From the NCBI GenBank assembly GCA_032718475.1, contig JAUCBJ010000135.1:1-64000 (forward strand): a stretch of 64,000 bases of DNA. Reading direction: 5' to 3'. Positions 1 to 11,230 of the stretch are shown here, piece by piece; position 1 is the stretch's first letter; each line of letters begins with the position of its first letter. Position numbers and translations under genes: made by a program. A model generated the notes under the pieces. The model ran no database searches and was not told the origin of the DNA. It saw only the letters and a program-made list of their open reading frames with translations. The stretch comes from Nemertoderma westbladi. Its lineage: Eukaryota; Xenacoelomorpha; Nemertodermatida; Nemertodermatidae.

Positions 1-1424
1 TATCCTTCCTATTCTTGAGGCATCAATATCATTTAGGTGCCATGACATGTAGATTAGAATCCTAATGATGATATTGCCCCTGATTGTGTTTTTTGGCTTT
101 TGCAAAAACCTTGTCATATGTTGCATCCCAAATAAGTCTTTCTTGAATTGAGGGGTTAATGTAAAATGTTCTGGTTTAATAGCAGATGTCTTATGTGAGA
201 TCTATTTTATAATTGATAAAAGGAGCAAATTCTGTTAAGGATGTTGGTTGTGTTGTGTATGAGGTTATGGCTCTAGAATTGTGTGTTAAGGTCTTACTGT
301 AATCACCTCGCCAGCAATCATTACATCTTGTTGAGCAATCTGAAGCGTTCTCTGGATGGAAGAGTGTGACACCACATTTCAAATTCATGACATTTGTAGT
401 ATCATATTAATTTGGCTAATTACTTCATCATAATGTGGCTCCTTGAATCGATATAATATCAGAAATGTTTCTCAAGAATTAAATTTCTTCCACGGCTTCA
501 TCCGTTCCACATTTATAGTATAGTGTTTATAGATGAAACTAACTGCAGAAAATGAGATATTTCATTCGATGCGAGGAATGTTGTAAAATGTTTTGATTCA
601 TCATCAAGTAGGCATTGGTGAGAGAGCCTTTCTTCTCTGCTTCAATCACAGTGTACTGAGGTGTAGAGGTAAGGATTTCTGCCTCAGACACCACTATCGT
701 TAGGTACAGTAACATTTTACAGCACCAAAAGCGATTTAGTTGACTGATATCAAAACACATTCATATATTATATTATCAGAACATTTTTTCAAAATGCGAC
801 CCATTTTTTGGATTAATTGGGGATATCAAGTAATTTGAAGAGTAATTCTTCTAATTATTTATTCAGTTAGATGTGAGCAGATCTAATTAGTCTATCATGA
901 TATGCTAAAAGAACTGTCCTCATTAGGAAGGCATAAGGTTTTTCAAATCAATGTGGTATTGTTCACCTGTCATTAGTTTTATTTCATCAGAGAATTCATC
1001 GTTAATTCATCTTTATTTTGTTATCATTACCTACTAAAGACCTTCTTTACAAAATATGATATAACTAAACGCTATATGACATGCTAAAAAGCCAACCACA
1101 TTAATTATATTAACTTATTATTAACGGCTTAATTATATTTTTATTTACAGTACAGTACCTACTACCTAGGGGGTGGCTATTAGCCTCGCCTGGCTTTGCC
1201 ATTGCAGTTAGCCACTATCCCAATTTATAGTCGTCGTTTGGTGGCGACAAAGTGCTATTGAAATATATATAGTATTTACAAATTATTAATGGAACTGAAA
1301 CTGCCCTTATTATTATTGGTTTGGTTATATTGACAGTATGATGGTATTGATAGATGGGAAGCCATGAGGATGTGAATTGCAGACACACAAGGTATCAGGT
1401 AGTGTTTCCAGGTCTATCTTTTAC

Positions 1425-1499
1425 CCGAGGCGCTAGCGGAATGGTTAGAGCATCAGACTTCCAACCTAGAGGTCACCAGTAAGATCCCACCTGGATGTC
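1425..1499 (+). repeat. tRNA-derived SINE head (tRNA-Gly-like)
   Basis: The segment resembles a tRNA: a box-A-like TAGCGGAATGG, a possible anticodon loop CTTCCAA (anticodon TCC, glycine), and a degenerate box-B-like GGTCACCAGTAAGATCCC. The acceptor stem does not close and box B is poor, so this is a SINE head or tRNA relic rather than a working tRNA. The duplicate locus carries the same relic at 38,230-38,304. Confidence 0.5.
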
Positions 1500-2213
1500 A
1501 ATACCGACTCTGCTAAGCTGTTCCTAACGAAAGTATTTTATTAGTGGAAGGTATTTTGGTTTGCAATGTAGATGAAACAAGTTTTAGACAAAAAGAACTG
1601 CTGCATAAGTTCTTGCTTGGTTTGTGTTTGAGATATAATGTTTAGTAGTGGACTACATTGTAACCAAGTATCAGTTACCCTGGATCTAGAATGTTAGTGA
1701 CATTCTCTTGACACTCTTTACCACTGACCAATGTATTGTTCGTTCCCGTTCTGTCCATTGTGTTTCTTGGCCATAGAATAGGTATCGAGACGATCTTTTG
1801 TTTATCATCTACATTAGCAAAAGTTTCAACAAAGTGGTATTTAGTGCTTTGTTATATTGATAAATTTCTGGATCATTTGAATTTCCATGAATGAAGTACG
1901 TCCTCCGATCAAGATAGCAATTATTCTATGGATTCACTCTCCCCCCAGTGTCTAAAGATTTTAAATGTATAAGGCACGATTAAAAGTAACAAGCATGATC
2001 AAAAGCTTCGTGCACTTTTAAAAGTAGCGAGCTTATCGAGCATGAGTAAAATTAAGCAAATAAAAAGACAATTAATTTTGAGGGTATGCCTATCCTAAAA
2101 ACATTGATTTAATATTTGTTCAATTTATTATTATGCATATAAAGTGCTAGCCCAACCCCGGTTTTCATCCTTTACTGGTCGATTAATTGAAACCAAGGCA
2201 ACTTGGGAAAAAG

Positions 2214-2632
2214 AGTGGAAGGGTTTACTGTGGAAGTGCGTCCATGGTGGTGAACAGGCATTCCTTTAGGAAAGAGAGTGGAAGGGTTTACTGTGGAAGA
2301 TCACCCATGGTGGTGAACAGGCATTCCATTAGGAAAGAGAGTGGAAGGGTTTACTGTGGAAGATCACCCATGGTGGTGAACAGGCATTCCATTAGGAAAG
2401 AGAGTGGAAGGGTTTACAGTGGAAGATCACCCATGGTGCTGAACTGGCATTCCTTTAGGAAACAGTGTGGAAGGGTTTACTGTGGAAGATCGCCCATGAT
2501 GGTGAACAGGCATTCCTTTAGAAAACAGAGTGGAAGTGTTTACTGTGGAAGATCATCCATGATGGTGGGTGAACAGGCATTCATTTAGGAAAGAGAGTGG
2601 AAGGGTTTACTGTGGAAGATCGCATGGACACT
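2214..2632 (+). repeat. 63-bp minisatellite, 7 units
   Basis: Units start with GTGGAAGGGTTTACTGTGGA and repeat every 63 bp, seven times including a last partial unit. Because 63 is divisible by three and the unit lacks stops in one frame, a 21-residue repeat is theoretically open (core SGRVYCGRSPMVVNRH). The paralogous locus (39,019-39,510) has one unit more. There is no start context or splice evidence for translation, so it is treated as noncoding. Confidence 0.85.
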
Positions 2633-2992
2633 GGACAGGCATGCCATGGCTTAACAAGCCTAAAAGATTCTCCCATTCATATAACGTGGAATAGTATTGT
2701 AGTGAAATGGATTGGTTGCCGTTTATATTCAAAACTGCATCTACAGTAAATACCTGTACCATATTTGATATATGTAGTGGATATGGTCAGTATATGTGCG
2801 TTTTGGATGTTGATTGTAGGAAAAATCGTTAATTCGAAAATTCGAAAAGTATTTCACAATGGGTCGAGTGGGAATATTTAAATTAATGAGCTAGTCAGGG
2901 AAATATTAAAACATTGAATATATAGTACTGTATATAATGTAATTCTAATATGATACAACATCTAATTTAAAAAAATTTTCGCGTTTTTACAG

Positions 2993-5900
2993 GAAGTGTC
3001 TCACAGAAAACCGAATGCTACAACTCTACTACGTGTTATTGTTCGAACCTACTGGCTGTGTTACATGAAGAATGCAAGTATTATGTTACTGGGATATTGT
3101 TGCATTACCATAAAGGCAATTCTTCTATGTGAGATATTGAAATACTTTATGCCAGATAGTACTATTTCTACCCAAAATGCCTATTTATATACCTGCTTAA
3201 TTGCTTTTATAGATTTAATATCTTTATTAGCGAATAACAATTCAATATTTCTTAACACACTTTTACTTGCTGAGATACAAACAGCATGTTGTTCATTGAT
3301 TTATGATAAAATACTTAAATTGTCGACTACAGACCTTGAAAATACGAGTGTGGGTTATATAACTAATTTGGTTTCAAATGATTTGGGTCGTTTAGAAACA
3401 ATGTCCAGCACATTTGGTTACTTGTTAGTCTCTCCATTAGTAAATATAGTTATAACTTGTCTTCTTGTATACATGCTGGGTTTAGCAGGAGGGATTGCGG
3501 CACTTTTGATTTTGTTCATTGTTCCTTTGCAGATTTGCATTGGAAAATTATTTGCTAAGATGAGAACCACAGCTGCTCTATTAACTGACAATAGGATTTC
3601 AAGTATAGATGATATTATTCATGGAATCACAGTTATTAAGATGAATATTTGGGAGGAAGTTTATATATCTTTCATCAAAAAATTACGCAAACTTGAAATC
3701 AATCAAATTTCCAAGATATTATACTTGAGGTCTTTTTATTGGATAGACTTGAATGTATTCGTTGGATTTTTGGCTGTTGTTTCTTACTCATGCCTTGGGG
3801 GTGTTTTAGATCCTACAACTGTATTCTCCAGCCTGTATCTCATTAATCTTTCATGTCATTTAAGTGATCGCTTAGGAATCTTATTAAGAAATATGTCTGA
3901 AGTATTTATTAGCTTTCATAGAATTTGCAAATTTCTTCTGATTCGGGAAAAAAAATTATTTGAAGTATTGCACGTAAAAGAAGAAAGAGGAAAAATTAAT
4001 GTTGGTGAAGTATTAATATCTAATTTATCTGCTGGTATACTAGATAGAGAAGAAATTATCAGAAACATCAATGTATCAGTGAAAGCTGCTGAAATGTTAG
4101 TTGTTATTGGTCAAGTTGGTTCAGGGAAGACAACTTTGCTTCAAGCTATTTTAGGAGAAGTTCCTGTTACTTATGGTTCAGTAACTTTATCAGGAAAGGT
4201 AGCCTATGTCCCCCAATCTCCTTGGATATTTAGTGGAACAATAAGAGATAATATTTTATTTGAAAGAGAATTCGAGAAGGAATGGTATGATAGATGTCTT
4301 GATATGTGTGAACTGAGACTAGATATAGCAGCTATGCCCACCGGTGACTTAACTATTGTTGGGGAAAAGGGGATAGCTCTATCTGGTGGACAGAAGGCTA
4401 GGATCAATTTGTGCAGAGCCATATATTCGCGTGCTGATATTTACATATTAGATGATCCATTTTCATCACTTGATAATAATGTTGGAAGAGCTATTTTCGA
4501 GCAGTGTTTGGTAGGATATATGTCAAAGTGTTCATCTTTAATTTTGGTAACTAATCATAGTGAACATTTACAGAGTGCAGATAGAATATTAGTTTTAGAA
4601 CAAGGAATGGAAAAGGCATATGGTACACAAAAAGATGTCAATTCAGAGACAAATTTAATGCATTTGCTGATGAATCACAGAAATGAAAATCACGTTCTTT
4701 CGGAAAATGTATTTGATGATAAGGAAAAAGAACACACCATCAATAGTGTTGTATTATCTATTGCAAGTCCCACTGTTGATATAATGGAAGAGTCGAATGA
4801 AATTTCTAAAGATCCTGTTGAAAAGGGCTCAATTAGCAAACATATTTATTTGCATTATATGAAATCAAGTATAACCATTCCTATGGCAACATCATTGATG
4901 CTACTGTCTATATTTTGTCATGGCAGTGAACCATTAATTAATTATTGGTTGGCAGGATGGGCCACTGCAGATTCACATAATGCATATGCAGCTGTCGCTG
5001 GGACCAAAATTCCAACAATTTTTGGATGGGTGACATGGAACTGGATAGTATTTGTGTATTTTGCAATCGTTGTCTTCAATTGGTTAACTACAATAGCCAG
5101 TCTCTGTCTTGGTTATGCCTTATTTCTAAAAGCCAGCGATAAATTGCACAACATAATTATAAAGAAAGTCATTGAGGCTCCAAAGAAATTTTTTGATTTT
5201 ACACCTGTTGGGCAAATTCTTAACCGATTCTCAAAAGATATTGGCGTAATGGATGATATGTTACCTGACCTTCTTACAGATATTATGCATCAGGCATTAT
5301 GTATAACAATTGTTTTCATAATATCAGTATGTGTAACCCCATGGATTTTATTACCAACTATCCCATTGATTGCAATGCTGTGGTGGGTTCGGAAGATTAC
5401 ATTGGGGCCTATGCGTGATGTAAAGAGAATTGAGGGAGTTCTTCGAAATCCTATATTTGATCACATATCACAAACATTGGAGGGTCTTCCTGTGATACAT
5501 TCTTACAAAGTGCAAAATTCTTACAGCAATACGTTTTTTAATCACCTTGATAGACACAATGAAGCCTGGTTCATGATTCAGCCAATTAAAATGTTCCTCG
5601 CTATTAACATTAATATTATCTGTTTAGTTTATGCAATGATCAATTATTGCTTGTGTATATTTATATCAGAATCTCTACTAGATTCAAATATGGCATACCT
5701 TTCATTGACATATGTTTTAGGATTGTGTGTTTTAGTAGAGATTGCTGTAATGCAATCAACTGATATAGATGTAACCATGACATCCGTAGAAAGAGTCATG
5801 CAGTACTCTAGGATTGAAGAGGAACCATATATGCGAAAAGAATACATAACACCACCCATTAACTGGCCAGATGCAGGAACTATATCGCTTATTAATGTTT

Positions 5901-6691
5901 GTTTAACCTATGATACGAGTAGACAGGTCCTTTCCAATATTAATATTGATATAGCAGCAGGGGAAAATATAGCATTTATTGGTCGAACTGGGGCAGGAAA
6001 GACATCTATATTTACATCGATATTAAGGTTAGCTAATTATGAAGGCATAATTGAGATTGATGGGATTGATATAGCTAATATACCACTGAAGTCACTTCGT
6101 GGAACCATTGCTGTAGTACCACAAGGCGCTGTGTTATTCGCAGGATCATTGCGTGATAATATGGACCCATTCAATGAACATTCTGATAGTGACATTTGGG
6201 ATGTATTAGAAGCAGTTCAGATGAAGGATGAAGTAGTCTCTCGTTTACTAAATATGAACAAAGGAAGTGGTTTTTCAATACCAGATATCAAACCCATCAA
6301 GAGCAACTATAATGATTTGGATAAACTTCGTGTCCAATCTAGGGGATTCAATTATAGTGCAGGTCAGCAACAGTTGTTATGTTTGGGTCGGGCAATTCTA
6401 AGAAAATGTAAAATCATTTTAATGGATGAAGCTACCTCCTCTATTGATTTAGAAACACAAAGTGTTATTCAAGAGGTTATGAAGAATAAATTTAAAGATT
6501 TAACAGTTTTGATAATTGCTCACAGAATTGAAACAATAATGGGCAGTGATAGAGTAGTAGTTGTTGCAAATGGAAAAATTGTTGAACTTGATAAACCGAA
6601 GGAGCTCTTAAACAACTCAGAAAGCTATTTTAGCAAAATTATGTCGACCTTTGAATCAAATTATAATGCTTTAGTAAAAGCTGATTTCTGA
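2993..6691 (+). CDS. ABCC4-like: ABCC4-type ABC transporter, large exon, copy 1
   Basis: This exon encodes most of an MRP/ABCC-subfamily exporter, which moves organic anions or conjugates across membranes using ATP. It begins directly after a 3' splice site (TTTTTACAG) in phase 0 with Glu-Val-Ser-His-Arg, not at an ATG, so the N-terminus comes from an upstream exon. Counting from the valine at 2,996: first transmembrane bundle about 10-310; NBD1 Walker A GQVGSGKTT about 372; signature LSGGQ about 462; Walker B LDDPFSS about 485 (Asp replaces the catalytic Glu, as is usual in ABCC NBD1); second transmembrane bundle about 625-930; NBD2 Walker A GRTGAGKTS about 996; atypical signature YSAGQ about 1,119; Walker B LMDEATSS about 1,142; H-loop IAHR about 1,173. 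There are 1,231 codons from that valine to the TGA stop. The closest remembered match is vertebrate ABCC4. Exon 1 is not in the window, so whether the gene is expressed is unknown. Confidence 0.9.
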   Translation, partial: EVSHRKPNATTLLRVIVRTYWLCYMKNASIMLLGYCCITIKAILLCEILKYFMPDSTISTQNAYLYTCLIAFIDLISLLANNNSIFLNTLLLAEIQTACCSLIYDKILKLSTTDLENTSVGYITNLVSNDLGRLETMSSTFGYLLVSPLVNIVITCLLVYMLGLAGGIAALLILFIVPLQICIGKLFAKMRTTAALLTDNRISSIDDIIHGITVIKMNIWEEVYISFIKKLRKLEINQISKILYLRSFYWIDLNVFVGFLAVVSYSCLGGVLDPTTVFSSLYLINLSCHLSDRLGILLRNMSEVFISFHRICKFLLIREKKLFEVLHVKEERGKINVGEVLISNLSAGILDREEIIRNINVSVKAAEMLVVIGQVGSGKTTLLQAILGEVPVTYGSVTLSGKVAYVPQSPWIFSGTIRDNILFEREFEKEWYDRCLDMCELRLDIAAMPTGDLTIVGEKGIALSGGQKARINLCRAIYSRADIYILDDPFSSLDNNVGRAIFEQCLVGYMSKCSSLILVTNHSEHLQSADRILVLEQGMEKAYGTQKDVNSETNLMHLLMNHRNENHVLSENVFDDKEKEHTINSVVLSIASPTVDIMEESNEISKDPVEKGSISKHIYLHYMKSSITIPMATSLMLLSIFCHGSEPLINYWLAGWATADSHNAYAAVAGTKIPTIFGWVTWNWIVFVYFAIVVFNWLTTIASLCLGYALFLKASDKLHNIIIKKVIEAPKKFFDFTPVGQILNRFSKDIGVMDDMLPDLLTDIMHQALCITIVFIISVCVTPWILLPTIPLIAMLWWVRKITLGPMRDVKRIEGVLRNPIFDHISQTLEGLPVIHSYKVQNSYSNTFFNHLDRHNEAWFMIQPIKMFLAININIICLVYAMINYCLCIFISESLLDSNMAYLSLTYVLGLCVLVEIAVMQSTDIDVTMTSVERVMQYSRIEEEPYMRKEYITPPINWPDAGTISLINVCLTYDTSRQVLSNINIDIAAGENIAFIGRTGAGKTSIFTSILRLANYEGIIEIDGIDIANIPLKSLRGTIAVVPQGAVLFAGSLRDNMDPFNEHSDSDIWDVLEAVQMKDEVVSRLLNMNKGSGFSIPDIKPIKSNYNDLDKLRVQSRGFNYSAGQQQLLCLGRAILRKCKIILMDEATSSIDLETQSVIQEVMKNKFKDLTVLIIAHRIETIMGSDRVVVVANGKIVELDKPKELLNNSESYFSKIMSTFESNYNALVKADF

Positions 6692-8700
6692 GTTGGGCGA
6701 ATTTTCTAAGTTCGTGATCTAAGCGGGTTATAAAATTTGCACTGTATTTTTGAAATGTATTCGCTGCATCATTGTATCAAAGTTAACTGTAAAAACACGA
6801 AGTGCTTATTTTACTTTCCAAAAGGTGCTAAGATTTTAGAGGTCGGGTATGTTACTAACATTGAATGTTGCTAACATTGAAGTTGTATCGCAGATTAAAT
6901 ATTTAGGACATATTTTATGTAATTCTACGGATGGCGATTCGGATATAAATAACCAACTGCGTAGCTTTTATAGGCAAGCTAATACAGTAATTAGGAAATT
7001 TGGATGATGTTCTGTTTCGGTTAAAATTAAATTATTTCATAGTTTTTGTACACAGTTTTATGGTAGCTCATTGTGAATAAGAATGAATTATTCTAATCAG
7101 TTATATAAGGAGAATAGTGTAGCATATAATAATACAGCTAGAAGGTTTTTGAAGTTTCAATGGGGGTGCAGTGCATCCTTTGGCACTTTAGGGTTATCAA
7201 AGTTTATCCATATCATAGATATGGTGCAAAAATTCTTTTTAGGCCACTGCCGTCACTGTATAGTTGCCCGAATACTGTAGTGCAAGAGACTATTACAACG
7301 TCGTTGTAAAACGTACAACATTACAATGTAAGTAGGATTGTGAAAATAAAATATTTAGACTTGTTGGATATATTAATAATATCTCTGTATAGCACTTACA
7401 GGATTTTTTTTTCATATTTAACTGTTATCCTTAATACGTAATTAAGTTTCTGTGATTCTCACTATATTATTATTATCTATTTGTGCTAGAATCTTAGGTA
7501 ATTTAGCCTATTGTATGGAACACCAAGGACACCTGGGGGTTCTCGAATAAATATTATTATTATTAAGCCTAGTAATACAACAGTGACACCTGAGACTCTT
7601 ATAGGTAGGCCCCACACATAGACACTACCCGAATATATCTTGCATGTTTGCTGCTTTATGTACGTATTATTGATGTGGTTGGTATAATAATTTTTATATA
7701 ATATTTTACCTTAAACTATTAGTATAATTATGATTTACTGTGCGCATACAATGTACGCACATACCTTTTATCAATATTAGAATTTATATTTACCCCTACT
7801 GGGGGTGTATATATCTTATTGTAAAAAAAAATTGATGTGGTTGGGTTTAATATTTCCAATAAATAATTTTCTTAAAATTATTACAGATATTGTTAAACAC
7901 AGTCAATATATATGAATTATGAAGAAGGCCTTTAAATCAGTAAATTTTACTTTGGTGCTAATAATACTGCTCGTCCTACCTATAGGGATCAACATCCCAT
8001 GAATGATAACTCATCTACAGCTACAATTTATCCATAATCAGGATATTTATTGCCTGATGGCCTAGGCCTACAGTACATCGTGCACATGAAATATGCAGTA
8101 TGGCCAATCTAAATTGCAGTAGTAGTAAAACATATGTGTTGGTCATAAAATGTAATTCTATCTTATCCAGTAAATACAGAATGTTAACAATAAATACTTT
8201 AAAGTTAACCTTAAGTGTACGTTGCTTCTCTCTTTATTCGATATTAATTATTCCATTATTGTACAATATTTCGTTTTTTTTGCGCAAATGGGACGTTGTG
8301 ACAATGACTCTAGAATTTACCTCAATAATTTTATACTCAAATCTGTAGAGAATTGGAGTATTTTTTAGATCTAACATACAGATTCAAAAATTAAATATCC
8401 CATAGGGATTGAGATATTAATCTAATTTAGTGGTAACATGACCTACTACAGTATATTATTATAATATATAATATTAACTTAGATTACCTACTTCTAGAAA
8501 ATGAATTAACTTGTATTACCTACTTTTTGAAAATGAATTACTGTAACTTGCATTACCTACTTTTAGAAAATTAATTAACTTGCATTACCTTCTTTTTGAA
8601 AATGAATTAACTTGCATTACCTACTTTTTGAAAATTAATTAACTTGAATAACCAACTTTTTGAAAAGTATATAAATCAAAGTGGCCGCAATGAGCTACCA
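6692..8700 (+). other. 3' flank of ABCC copy 1 (tandem unit 1), with LINE relic
   Basis: This is the 3' flank that is repeated after each ABCC 3' fragment (again from 11,231 and from 14,258). At 6,850-7,225 it holds a decayed C-terminal piece of a non-LTR reverse transcriptase (conceptual QIKYLG then RRFLKFQWGC, broken by stops). Near 7,520-7,565 there is a possible LINE or SINE tail, TCGAATAAATATTATTATTA. About 7,570-8,500 is AT-rich with no supported gene. The flank ends in a short 32-bp tandem repeat. Confidence 0.7.
8500..8665 (+). repeat. 32-bp tandem repeat, about 5 units (unit 1)
   Basis: Units read roughly ACTTGCATTACCTACTTTTT followed by GAAAATGAATTA. The same satellite appears with about 4 units near 12,985-13,125 and with more than 20 units at 14,805-15,550, so copy number differs strongly between the three tandem units. 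Confidence 0.85.
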
Positions 8701-8705
8701 TACAT

Positions 8706-8792
8706 ATTAGTAATAGTAATAGTAATAGTTCAAAGATAGTAATAGTAAGTAATAGTAATAGTAAAGTTATACTGTAGTAATAGTAATAGTTT
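8706..8792 (+). repeat. (TAGTAA)n-type microsatellite
   Basis: Imperfect GTAATAGTAATAGTAA tract lying immediately 5' of a nuclease-LINE fragment. It is one of many such tracts that border this LINE family between 8.7 and 21 kb. Confidence 0.85.
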
Positions 8793-10112
8793 CGACCCGC
8801 TGGAAGTTTCGGTTCGACATTTCCTCGAGACTCTACCGGAATGCATCTCAATGGCTGATGTCGAACGCGAGGTACTTTCGCTCCCGGTTAGGTTTGGGGG
8901 CCTCGGTATCCCACTGCCTGACGACTTGCAGTCGCAGTACGAGAACTCGGGGCAGATCTGCGACCCATTCAACGCCAGTGACAACATGTCCAAGGTGCGG
9001 GAGGCGCAGAAACTCATCGCCAGCCGGATAAATTCTCGGTCCACCGCGACGTTGAAGGAGAAGGTGGAGGAAACCCGCAACAAACTCAGCGACCCGCAGC
9101 GGAAGTTGAACGAGTTAGTGTCCGAGAAGGGAGCGTCGACGTGGATCAACTCACGACCGATAACCCTCCACAGTATCCACCTCAATAAGGAGGAGTTCCG
9201 CTACGCTGTCTGTCTGCGGTATGGTTGGCAACCCCAGTCTCTTCCAGCTCATTGTGCCTGTGGGACACGATTTTCAGTTCAACATATTCTGTCGTGTCCT
9301 ACAGGTGGATTCCCATCAATGTCACAACAAGATCAGGGATTTCGTGGCCGATACGTTGACTGAGGTTGCCCACAATGTCACCGTGGAACCGCACCTGCAG
9401 CCAATTACGGGTGAGATATACGAGCGCCGATCCACTTCCATCGACCAGCAGGCACGTCGGGACGTATCAGCTTCTGGCTTCTGGGGTAACCGGTTCCAGA
9501 AGACCTTCATAGACGTGTCTGTGTTCAACCCCCTAGCGGTGACCAATGCCGCAATGTCGCTGGAGGGTGCGCACTCGTTCCACGAGACGAGGAAGCGGAA
9601 CAAGTACGAGGAACGGGTTCGCGAGGTGGAGCTCGCAACTTTCACTCCTCTGATTTTCTCCGCGTTCGGTGGGATGTCGCCTACTACCAGGCAGTTCTTC
9701 AAACACTTAAGTTGGAGGCTGGCCGAGAAACGCGACATCCGGTACGCTGAGTGCTGCAACTGGGTGAGACGGCAGGTTAGCTTCGCGCTCCTACGGGCCA
9801 GCCTCATGTGCCTCCGTGGATCGTGTTCGGCGCGCAACCGGCCAGTACACCAGGTCGCCGACACTTCAATCATCCTCGCTAATGCGGACTTGGAGGTGTC
9901 AGTGTAGGTTGCCGGGCCGGGGAGGTATCAGTGTATTTGGTAGGTAGCGGGTTCCAACTGTTAAATACATAAACTTTAAACTTTTTAAATTTCCCGCTCC
10001 ATTTTAATTGTTTGTTCAATGTAAATAGGTGATTGGTGTTGTTTTATGTGTGCATTTTTGAAAGTTTTTAATATTCTGTAATATTACTAAAGGCAAAAGG
10101 GCATTACTAAAA
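8793..10112 (+). pseudogene. Nuclease-bearing LINE-like retroelement, C-terminal part (copy A)
   Basis: This is the C-terminal region of a retroelement protein found widely in marine invertebrates. Motifs in order: EVLSLPVRFGGLGIPLP thumb-like segment (from about 8,866); SEKGASTWINS (about 9,124); a zinc-knuckle-like CACG...H....C with GGF (about 9,255-9,313); a PD-(D/E)XK-like nuclease segment with RRDVSASGFWGN and FIDVSVFNP (about 9,450-9,530); and a C-terminal helix-rich tail ending at the stop at 9,905-9,907. One frameshift near 9,315-9,325 separates the zinc-knuckle part from the nuclease part. The reverse transcriptase core is missing at the 5' side. Bases 9,908-10,112 look like its 3' UTR. 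The coding part is visibly more GC-rich than the host DNA. I could not assign a clade with certainty; restriction-like-endonuclease LINEs are the best guess. Confidence 0.75.
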
Positions 10113-10273
10113 AATAGTAATAGTAAAGTTATACTGTAGTAGTATTAATAGTAATACTGTAGTAGGTGTAATAGTAATAGTAATACTGTAGTAGTAGTAA
10201 TAGTAATACTGTAGTAGTAGTAATAGTAATACTGTGTAGTAGGTGTAATAGTAATAGTAATACTGTAGTAATA
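10113..10273 (+). repeat. (TAGTAA)n-type microsatellite with GTAGTAGG interruptions
   Basis: Interrupted TAGTAA/TAATAC tract between LINE copy A and LINE fragment B. The interruptions (ACTGTAGTAGGTGTAATAG) recur in the other tracts, showing that the tracts are copies of one another rather than independent slippage products. Confidence 0.85.
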
Positions 10274-10537
10274 TGGGTATCACTCCACCAAGTGTTTCCT
10301 GACTGTGAAGCCAGAGAACAAGCAGAGGCGGTGCAACTGTTCACCGGATACAACATATACATTACCGCCGTTGGAAACAAACTATTGGGTGGCGTCATTG
10401 GCACAGAGGAATTCCATCGGAGTTTCATTCAAGAGAAGGTAGGCGAATTCATTACCGAAGTCGACAGACTTGCTGATATAGCTGCGGTAGATCCCCACTG
10501 TTCTTATGCGGGGTTGGCGTTCGGCCTGATGCAGGAA
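10274..10537 (+). pseudogene. LINE fragment B (RT-distal segment), fused to ABCC
   Basis: A 264-bp fragment of the same LINE family: YGYHSTKCFLTVK-like start, then LFTGYNIYIT, KLLGGVIGTEEF, EVDRLADIAA, then AGLAFGL. It ends abruptly at GATGCAGG, where sequence from ABCC NBD2 begins. The same junction is present near 13,564, so the fusion predates the local tandem duplication. Confidence 0.8.
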
Positions 10538-11230
10538 CTATATCGCTTATTAATGTTTGTTTAACCTATGATACGAGTAAACAGGTCCTTTCCAATATTA
10601 ATATTGATATAGCAGCAGGGGAAAATATAGCATTTATTGGTCGAACTGGGGCAGGAAAGACATCTATATTTACATTTGCGTGATAATATGCGTGATAATA
10701 TGGACCCATTCAATGAACATTCTGATAGTGACATTTGGGATGTATTAGAAGCAGTTCAGATGAAGGATGAAGTAGTCTCTCGTTTACTAAATATGAACAA
10801 AGGAAGTGGTTTTTCAATACCAGATATCAAACCCGTCAAGAGCAACTATAATGATTTGGATAAACTTCGTGTCCAATCTAGGGGATTCAATTATAGTGCA
10901 GGTCAGCAACAGTTGTTATGTTTGGGTTGGGCAATTCTAAGAAAATGTAAAATCATTTTAATGGATGAAGCTACCTCCTCTATTGATTTAGAAACACAAA
11001 GTGTTATTCAAGAGGTTATGAAGAATAAATTTAAAGATTTAACAGTTTTGATAATTGCTCACAGAATTGAAACAATAATGGGCAGTGATAGAGTAGTAGT
11101 TGTTGCAAATGGAAAAATTGTTGAACTTGATAAACCGAAGGAGCTCTTAAACAACTCAGAAAGCTATTTTAGCAAAATTATGTCGACCTTTGAATCAAAT
11201 TATAATGCTTTAGTAAAAGGTGATTTCTGA
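10538..11230 (+). pseudogene. ABCC 3' fragment, tandem copy 2 (pseudogene)
   Basis: Matches the last part of the ABCC exon from about 5,870 onward. The Walker A of NBD2 is present (about 10,640) but about 130 bp after it are deleted, removing the Q-loop region and shifting the frame, and CGTGATAATATG is duplicated at the repair site. The remaining open frame (10,637-11,230) covers the NBD2 signature, Walker B and H-loop. No transmembrane domain, promoter or in-frame Walker A remain, so it cannot make a transporter. The 3' flank after it is the same as after the full gene. Confidence 0.9.

Larger units (their letters stand above)
1..2992 (+). other. Upstream/intron sequence of ABCC copy 1
   Basis: No supported coding exon was found here. 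By comparison with copy 2, where exon 1 lies about 6 kb upstream of exon 2, this is most likely intron 1 of ABCC copy 1. Bases from about 283 onward are nearly identical to 37,083 onward. Bases 1-282 have no counterpart at the second locus, where a truncated RTE and a satellite occupy that position. The stretch contains a tRNA-like SINE head (1,425-1,499), a 63-bp minisatellite (2,214-2,632) and a polypyrimidine-rich 3' splice acceptor ending at 2,992. Confidence 0.6.
283..6691 (+). repeat. Segmental duplication, ABCC unit copy 1 (partner 37,083-43,480)
   Basis: The block starts at the shared sequence GTTAAGGTCTTACTGT and runs collinearly through the intron, minisatellite and large ABCC exon. 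At the partner locus the left edge coincides with the 5'-truncated end of an RTE copy. The right edge lies at the last codons of the ABCC gene, where copy 2 diverges abruptly into a different 3' flank. Small indels separate the copies, for example about 75 bp near 2,720-2,795 present only here. Confidence 0.9.

Noticed and set aside
1425-1499. Functional tRNA-Gly gene
   Set aside because: The acceptor stem does not pair and box B is degenerate; better explained as a SINE relic carried in both duplicates.
2187-2588. 133-codon frame through the 63-bp minisatellite
   Set aside because: Repeat-driven; no homology, and it lies in the inferred intron. Kept only as a finding to test.
2996-2998. GTG as the translation start of ABCC copy 1
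   Set aside because: It follows a splice acceptor by three bases. By analogy with copy 2 the protein starts in an upstream exon.
7083-7280. Short host gene downstream of ABCC copy 1
   Set aside because: Matches the C-terminal part of a LINE reverse transcriptase and recurs in all three tandem flanks with different breaks.
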